Source: Thermoprotei archaeon (GTDB lineage Archaea; Thermoproteota; Methanomethylicia; Nezhaarchaeales; WYZ-LMO8). From it: DNA of 10,911 nt. The notes under the pieces were generated by a model, which saw nothing but the letters and a program-made list of their open reading frames with translations, made no database searches and was not told where the DNA came from. Of this stretch, positions 6,848 to 10,911 are shown piece after piece; positions within the stretch are counted from its first letter, which is position 1; every line of letters starts with the position of its first letter. A program made the translations under genes and the position numbers. The stretch is taken from positions 1 through 10,911 of the forward strand of contig QMSN01000021.1 in assembly GCA_003650865.1 (NCBI GenBank). Reading direction: 5' to 3'.

Positions 6848-8056
6848 CACCAAAAGTGCAAGACAAGCGGCTAAGGGTGTTTCTATGGGCAACTCCACTT
6901 TATGGCCTAGACCTAGTGCGCTGAGCTCTTCAATACAAATATACTTCAGCTGCCCTTTGGATATGGCCTCCTCCCACAGCCGGGAGTTCTCGACGTAGTT
7001 TAATGTCGAGTAATTGGCGTATATCACTGGCTGTGTTATGTAATAAGCCGACTCTTCTATTCTAGGAATTAAACCTGAAGGGCACTTTATGTACACTAAG
7101 CTCATGTTATCACTCCACACGTATTGAGCGCCGGCAAAGTACGTCAGGTCTAGGGGAACCCATCCTGCTTTAGGTATGTACACTAAGCTCCAAGCATGCC
7201 ATCCAGTGCCCTTGGATTTATGTACGTAGTTCCCATTGTACATTATGGTCTCTCTCCAAGTAAATTGAGGTACGAATACACAGCCCAACTGCAACATGGC
7301 TGGTATCCCAACGGCTCTACACATGGTTATGAGCAGTATGCTATCATCATCGCAGTCACCCATCTTCTTCAAGTAGGTCTCTAATGGGTATTGAGGACCA
7401 ACTCTCTCGCGCATGCTTTCATTGAATGGATAAGCTATGTTGTCCTCAATCCACTTGACAAATCGAGAAAGCACTTCAAGAACCCTCTTCTCCCCGCCTG
7501 AGAGGTTTTCAGCTAGCCTTGCTATATCAGGATGTACTATCCAAGCATCACTATTTCCAGTGTACCTCAAAAGGTCTTGAGGCACATCATCTATTGAACT
7601 ATTCGCTGCTTCACTTAGATCAACACTTAGGTGCGTCGCTCTCCTAACTATTAAGACCTTAAAGTAGATCTCAATAACATCTCCTGGCTTTACACTATAA
7701 TTAGACAAGTCGAAGACCGCTATGACGTTACCGTCTACGTCTGTAGTGAACTCGTACTTCTTAATCTCTTCACCACCTATCTTATAGCTCATAGCCTCTA
7801 GAAACACCATTTGGTTTGATGTGTTTGGAAACATGAGAAGCTCATTGATGTCCTCAAGTCGGCTTACATCCCCCTTGATCTCTAACGTCAAGTTACATGT
7901 ATACTCGTAATACATAACCCCTTCTTGAGGCTTTAAGTCATAGTCTAGCTGTGCGCCAGTAGTGAAACTCAGAGGCTTATAAGCGGCAACAACCATTAAT
8001 AGCAGGGGTATAGTTACAGAGAGTAGTAGAAGCTTCTTCAACTGCGATCCCCGCAT
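6755..8056 (-). CDS. Secreted, membrane-anchored transglutaminase-like protein
   Basis: A 433-residue envelope protein with a papain-like transglutaminase core. The N-terminus has a basic stretch then a hydrophobic segment (about 8-25), a signal peptide or anchor. Residues about 40-145 look like a beta-rich extracellular domain. The core has the catalytic triad: Cys235 in GDCDDDS, His287 in GWHAWSLVYIP and Asp303 in PLDLTYF. A second hydrophobic segment near 392-410, followed by a basic KLRGRAK, suggests a C-terminal anchor with a short cytoplasmic tail. Several N-x-S/T sites fit an exported archaeal protein. Family members act as proteases, peptide ligases or cross-linkers; the substrate cannot be told here. 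The ATG at 8056 is the chosen start. The last 30 codons and the stop overlap the end of the XPD-like gene on the other strand. It is divergent from the DUF72 gene and appears monocistronic. Confidence 0.87.
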   Translation of the reverse strand: MRGSQLKKLLLLSVTIPLLLMVVAAYKPLSFTTGAQLDYDLKPQEGVMYYEYTCNLTLEIKGDVSRLEDINELLMFPNTSNQMVFLEAMSYKIGGEEIKKYEFTTDVDGNVIAVFDLSNYSVKPGDVIEIYFKVLIVRRATHLSVDLSEAANSSIDDVPQDLLRYTGNSDAWIVHPDIARLAENLSGGEKRVLEVLSRFVKWIEDNIAYPFNESMRERVGPQYPLETYLKKMGDCDDDSILLITMCRAVGIPAMLQLGCVFVPQFTWRETIMYNGNYVHKSKGTGWHAWSLVYIPKAGWVPLDLTYFAGAQYVWSDNMSLVYIKCPSGLIPRIEESAYYITQPVIYANYSTLNYVENSRLWEEAISKGQLKYICIEELSALGLGHKVELPIETPLAACLALLVSVLAAYVKLRGRAKLSNDGERVVSVDQPIV

Positions 8057-8133
8057 GGAATCTCTTAGTGGTTATTCCTATGATAGCTATGCTTAAAGCT
8101 TTCTTGACTGAAGTTATATCATGGGGGTAATTA
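8057..8133. promoter_or_regulatory. Divergent promoter region with symmetric TATA-like core (transglutaminase-like / DUF72)
   Basis: These 77 bases lie between two outward-facing starts. A near-symmetric GCTTAAAGCTT at 8091-8101 sits about 40 bases from each start. On the minus strand it reads GCTTTAAGC preceded by AAGAAA, a reasonable BRE plus TATA arrangement for the transglutaminase-like gene. On the plus strand CTTAAAG is placed so that a transcript starting near 8118-8121 would include the GGGGG ribosome binding site at 8123-8127, six bases before the GTG of the DUF72 gene. A second A/T stretch, TTATAT, is at 8114-8119. The G-run site is the firmest element. Confidence 0.4.
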
Positions 8134-8892
8134 GTGGTCGTAAGAATTGGATGCTGCGGTTGGGCTGTAAGAGGTGGCATGAAAAAATACTTTGAGACTT
8201 TTGAGGTTGTGGAGCTTCAATCAACCTTCTACAAGCTACCAACCCTTGAGACAGCTCAAAGGTGGAGAGAAGAAGCACCCAGTGACTTCATTTACACCAT
8301 GAAGGCTTGGCAAGCCATAACTCATCCTCCAACAAGTCCCACCTGGAGAAAAAGCGGCTTGAAGGTCTCACGCGAAGAAGCGGACAAGTATGGGCTTCTC
8401 AAACCCACAGAGGAAAACTATCAAGCTTGGAAGAGCACGATAGAGATAGCTAAAGCCATCAAGTGTAGGGTCTTAGTGATACAGCTACCTCCATCATTTA
8501 CGAATAGCGAGGAAAACATAAATAACATGAGGACCTTCATGGAGAGCGTTGAGAGGCCTAGGGACATAGTCGTGGGTGTGGAGTTTAGAGATGAAAGCTG
8601 GAACCTAAGCACTGTTAGAAGTTTATGCGAAGACTTAGACCTCGTACACGTAGTAGACCCCTTCCGACAACAGTCAGCGACGCTAGATCAAGAGATTATA
8701 TATTATAGGCTTCACGGACTGGGCAAGAGAGCTTACGTCTACGACTATAGTATGGAGGAACTTAAAGAGTTATACGAAAAATGGGTTAAACCCTTCGAAG
8801 AAGAGAAAGAAGTCTACGTCCTCTTCAACAACACAAATATGGCTAATGATGCATTAGACTTTAAAGGTATAATAAGCTCTAAAATGGCTTAA
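8134..8892 (+). CDS. DUF72 family TIM-barrel protein
   Basis: A 252-residue cytoplasmic protein of the DUF72 (YecE-like) family, a TIM-barrel group of unknown biochemical role widespread in archaea and bacteria. The family pattern is clear: IGCCGW at the N-terminus (5-10, the usual IGTSGW), VELQSTFYKLP (26-36), KAWQAITHP (57-65), LVIQLPPSF (114-122), GVEFRDESW (148-156), YYRLHG (190-195) and VYVLFNNT (227-234). The length is typical. The usual Asn in the 'VEINSTFY' motif is Gln here. The start is GTG at 8134, with a GGGGG Shine-Dalgarno six bases upstream, and the IGCCGW strand begins only four residues in. It ends tail-to-tail with the TIP49 gene, separated by a 14-base A/T-rich gap. No specific function is proposed. 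Confidence 0.92.
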   Translation: MVVRIGCCGWAVRGGMKKYFETFEVVELQSTFYKLPTLETAQRWREEAPSDFIYTMKAWQAITHPPTSPTWRKSGLKVSREEADKYGLLKPTEENYQAWKSTIEIAKAIKCRVLVIQLPPSFTNSEENINNMRTFMESVERPRDIVVGVEFRDESWNLSTVRSLCEDLDLVHVVDPFRQQSATLDQEIIYYRLHGLGKRAYVYDYSMEELKELYEKWVKPFEEEKEVYVLFNNTNMANDALDFKGIISSKMA

Positions 8893-8909
8893 TAAAAAAG
8901 ATATTTTTA
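8890..8909. terminator. Bidirectional A/T-tract terminator between convergent genes
   Basis: The gap between the DUF72 and TIP49 stop codons is a near-palindromic A-run/T-run. It gives TATTTTTA on the plus strand (8902-8909) and a TCTTTTTTATT tract on the minus strand (8890-8900). Archaeal RNA polymerase stops at U-tracts, so this short sequence can end transcripts arriving from both sides. No strong GC stem is present or needed. Confidence 0.5.
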
Positions 8910-10262
8910 CTTGAGGAACATTTCCTCGTACTCCTTGAGGTACTTGACAGAGCGCTTAACGTCTATAAACATCTCGCAAGCTTTTTTAACGTCGTCACTT
9001 GAAATGCTCTTCCTCCCATTGATCTTGGCTATCTCCATAGAGGGTGCTAGTAGCTGGACTGCATACCTTAAAGATGCTTCAACGCCTATCTTCGTTAAGA
9101 GTTGTAGAGCCTCATCGCTCAGCTCTACCTCCTCCTCTCTAGCTCTTACCTTAATGATCTCTCTAACCTCATCCTCAGTGTAAGGTCTGAGCTTTATTAT
9201 CAAAAGTCTATCTAGGAGGTCTAAGGGTATGCCGTGTGGGGCTTCTACATCAGTCCCCCTTATCCTTGAAACTCCTCTGTTAGTCGCTAATATTATTATG
9301 GGGGCTAGCTCGCTTTCTATGGCTCTACCCAGATAAGCAAAGGCCTCTAGGTCTAGCATATGCACGTCGTCTATGAAGAGCACTCCAGGTATTATCTCAG
9401 CTCTACCCTCATCAACCCACTCTTTAACCATCTTGTCCACTTTCTGCCTATCCTCTGGCGGTATCTCCTTGTCTTCTCTACCTCCAAACAGCATGCTAAA
9501 CAACCCTACACTAGCGCTACGAGTGTAAGCCACGTCGAGCTGATGTAGTGTAACTGTATGGACAAACTCCTTCTCTTTAGATATGAGTCCTCCAGGCAAA
9601 GGCACTCTACCATAGCTCTCGATGTCATACTTGTACTCCGCTGGAGCTTCTTCACATCTCCCAACTCTCGTCACTCTACCCGTTTCGGCATCTATCCATA
9701 TGACATCGCCTACCTGCACCCCTCTCGCCATGAGCTCCATGGCGACGCTCTCGTCGACGTTAAAGGCTCTCTCCTCAGCCCTTGTCTTCAGCTTTATTTT
9801 AGCACCAACTGGTATCTGTTGGTAAGGGTTGTAGGGATGTCTGCCCATCTTTATGTCGATGTCGGTCACCATTCCCTCATAAACCTTCTTGATCTCCCTA
9901 ATCCTCACACCTATAGCCTTCCGCAGCGCCTGCATTATGAACTCAGACTTCTTCAATTCGCTTGAAAAGACCTCTGAGGCTGATATGGCTAAGAAGGGCA
10001 CGTCCTCGCCGAGCTCCTTCGCTATGGCTGAAGCTAGTGCTGTCTTGCCGGAGCCGGGAGGTCCTACCAGTAGTACACCCCTACCAGCCATTTTACCCCT
10101 CTTAACCATCTCAACCACTATGGCAGCGGCCTCTCTGGCCTCAACCTGTCCAACCATCCCATCAGCTATGGGCAGGGCTCTGCCATTCTTAACGCCAAGC
10201 CCCTTAATGTGGCTGTGAGCGCCTACACGCTCAAACCTTCCAGCTGGCACTATCAACGACAT
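8907..10262 (-). CDS. TIP49 (RuvB-like, RuvBL1/2 homologue) AAA+ ATPase
   Basis: Archaeal homologue of the eukaryotic Pontin/Reptin AAA+ ATPases, which form hexameric rings and in eukaryotes act in chromatin remodelling and RNP assembly; the archaeal role is not settled. The 451-residue product starts with the family N-terminus GAHSHIKGLGV (14-24) and a VGQ sequence (37-39). Walker A is GPPGSGKT (67-74). Residues about 120-290 hold the TIP49-specific insertion, including HPYNPYQQIPVGAKIKLKT and an OB-like segment with DVIWIDAETGRVTRVGR (186-202). Walker B is GVLFIDDVHMLD (293-304), followed by AYLGRAIES (309-317), sensor 1 ATNRG (326-330), the HGIPLDLLDR arginine-finger region (343-352) and sensor 2 ASLRYAVQLL (396-405). 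The Walker B pair is Asp-Asp rather than the usual Asp-Glu. The ATG at 10262 has a six-G run at 10270-10275. It lies 36 bases downstream of the HAD gene, probably in one operon. Confidence 0.95.
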   Translation of the reverse strand: MSLIVPAGRFERVGAHSHIKGLGVKNGRALPIADGMVGQVEAREAAAIVVEMVKRGKMAGRGVLLVGPPGSGKTALASAIAKELGEDVPFLAISASEVFSSELKKSEFIMQALRKAIGVRIREIKKVYEGMVTDIDIKMGRHPYNPYQQIPVGAKIKLKTRAEERAFNVDESVAMELMARGVQVGDVIWIDAETGRVTRVGRCEEAPAEYKYDIESYGRVPLPGGLISKEKEFVHTVTLHQLDVAYTRSASVGLFSMLFGGREDKEIPPEDRQKVDKMVKEWVDEGRAEIIPGVLFIDDVHMLDLEAFAYLGRAIESELAPIIILATNRGVSRIRGTDVEAPHGIPLDLLDRLLIIKLRPYTEDEVREIIKVRAREEEVELSDEALQLLTKIGVEASLRYAVQLLAPSMEIAKINGRKSISSDDVKKACEMFIDVKRSVKYLKEYEEMFLK

Positions 10263-10298
10263 ACCCAGTCCCCCCTTATACCCCGACGAAAACCTCCA

Positions 10299-10911
10299 TT
10301 AAAGCTTTGAGTCATCGAGAAACGTCAATAGTCTCAGGACCTCCTCTAGACTATTTACGCCAAGCTTCAGCTTAACTCCGCCTCTAAACACGTGGATAGC
10401 ACTTATACCCACGCTTAGAGCTCCAGCGACATCAGCCTCAATATTATCTCCCACGCAGATTGCTCGATCTATATCGGCTCTGCGAAGAGCATTGAGATAC
10501 GTCAGTGGGTGGGGTTTACGTAAACCCAGCTGTGCTGACGTCACGACAACATCTACCTCTCTCCTGAGCCCGGTCTTCTCTAAAACTCTTATGACCATTG
10601 AGTGGCTCGGCGAGTTTGATAGCACAACTCTACGGTAGCCGAGGGACTTAAGGCCTACCAAGAACTTCAAGGAGTCAGGATATACCTTACGCGTTTCAGC
10701 ATAACCGTCTATTAGTCTCTCCCTCAGCTCTCTCACAACGCGGGGAGCTGCGTCAATACCAGCCTCCCTTAACGCTATGCTTATTAATAGGTCTAAGCTA
10801 ACCTCCACCTTCAATTTTTGTCTCAAAGGCTTCGTTAATTGGTGGGCTTTCCTAAAGCCTCTCAGAACCTTAACATTAGACTCTGCATTGAGGATGCTCT
10901 CTCGTCGACAA
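10299..10911 (-). CDS. HAD-superfamily hydrolase, N-terminus beyond window edge
   Basis: A haloacid dehalogenase-fold phosphatase-type protein; relatives hydrolyse phosphate from small molecules in the cytoplasm. The frame stays open from the TTG at 10826 to the right edge, so the gene is truncated by the window; 203 codons plus the stop are visible. Numbering from the first visible codon, motif II is VVLSNSPS (Ser98), motif III is LRKPHP (Lys132) and motif IV is VGDNIEADV (Asp155 and Asp160). A helical cap region precedes motif II. Motif I (DxDxT with the nucleophilic Asp) is not in the window and should lie just beyond base 10911, which argues strongly against the TTG at 10826 being the true start. 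It precedes the TIP49 gene by 36 bases on the same strand. Substrate unknown; phosphoglycolate phosphatase-like activity is one possibility of many. Confidence 0.85.
   Translation of the reverse strand, partial: CRRESILNAESNVKVLRGFRKAHQLTKPLRQKLKVEVSLDLLISIALREAGIDAAPRVVRELRERLIDGYAETRKVYPDSLKFLVGLKSLGYRRVVLSNSPSHSMVIRVLEKTGLRREVDVVVTSAQLGLRKPHPLTYLNALRRADIDRAICVGDNIEADVAGALSVGISAIHVFRGGVKLKLGVNSLEEVLRLLTFLDDSKL

Noticed and set aside
7196..7384. A plus-strand open frame of 62 codons inside the transglutaminase-like gene.
   Set aside because: It is antisense to the catalytic core, has no ribosome binding site and no recognisable motif.
8911..10218. Several plus-strand open frames of 62-135 codons inside the TIP49 gene.
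   Set aside because: They lie antisense to a well-conserved AAA+ gene, have Ser/Leu-rich shadow-like composition, and lack ribosome binding sites or recognisable motifs.
10824..10826. TTG as the start of the HAD-family gene.
   Set aside because: The frame stays open for 28 more codons to the window edge, and motif I, which must precede the cap region, is missing downstream of this TTG.
1..10911. A defence island, CRISPR array or mobile element.
   Set aside because: I found no spaced direct repeats, terminal inverted repeats, transposase, integrase, toxin-antitoxin or Cas motifs, and no stretch of clearly different base composition.

Overview
The window looks like chromosomal DNA from a thermophile-type archaeon, most likely of the TACK/Thermoproteota lineage. 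This is inferred from gene content: a 594-residue ATP-dependent DNA ligase with an RxDK C-terminal motif, an XPD-type iron-sulfur helicase, a HerA-superfamily ATPase, a TIP49/RuvB-like AAA+ ATPase and an archaeal pilus/archaellum-type membrane platform protein. Other archaeal signs are GTG and TTG starts, G-rich Shine-Dalgarno sequences, T-tract terminators and very tight packing, with no intergenic gap above about 80 bases. I cannot name the species. I see no tRNA, rRNA, CRISPR array, insertion sequence or integrase.

Layout, left to right. (1) 1-2289, plus strand: the C-terminal end of a T2SSF (FlaJ/TadC-like) membrane protein cut by the window edge, then the DNA ligase. (2) 2286-3451, minus strand: a TTG-started nitroreductase followed by an unrecognised coiled-coil protein whose stop codon interlocks with the ligase stop. 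(3) 3516-6847, plus strand: a membrane-anchored HerA-like ATPase with a C-terminal coiled coil, overlapping an XPD/Rad3-family helicase. (4) 6755-8056, minus strand: a secreted, C-terminally anchored transglutaminase-like protein whose last 30 codons run antisense, in codon register, to the end of the helicase. (5) 8134-8892, plus strand: a DUF72 TIM-barrel protein. (6) 8907-10911, minus strand: a HAD-family hydrolase cut by the right edge, then the TIP49 AAA+ ATPase.

Functionally, three units concern DNA handling (ligase, HerA-like plus XPD-like pair, TIP49). The rest are an envelope protein, a pilus-type platform and small metabolic or unknown genes. The least conventional element is the membrane-tethered HerA-like ATPase translationally linked to an XPD-type helicase. 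The classic HerA partner is the nuclease NurA, and no NurA-like gene is visible here. This is the best candidate for an undescribed system, but the functional link is inference from gene overlap only.
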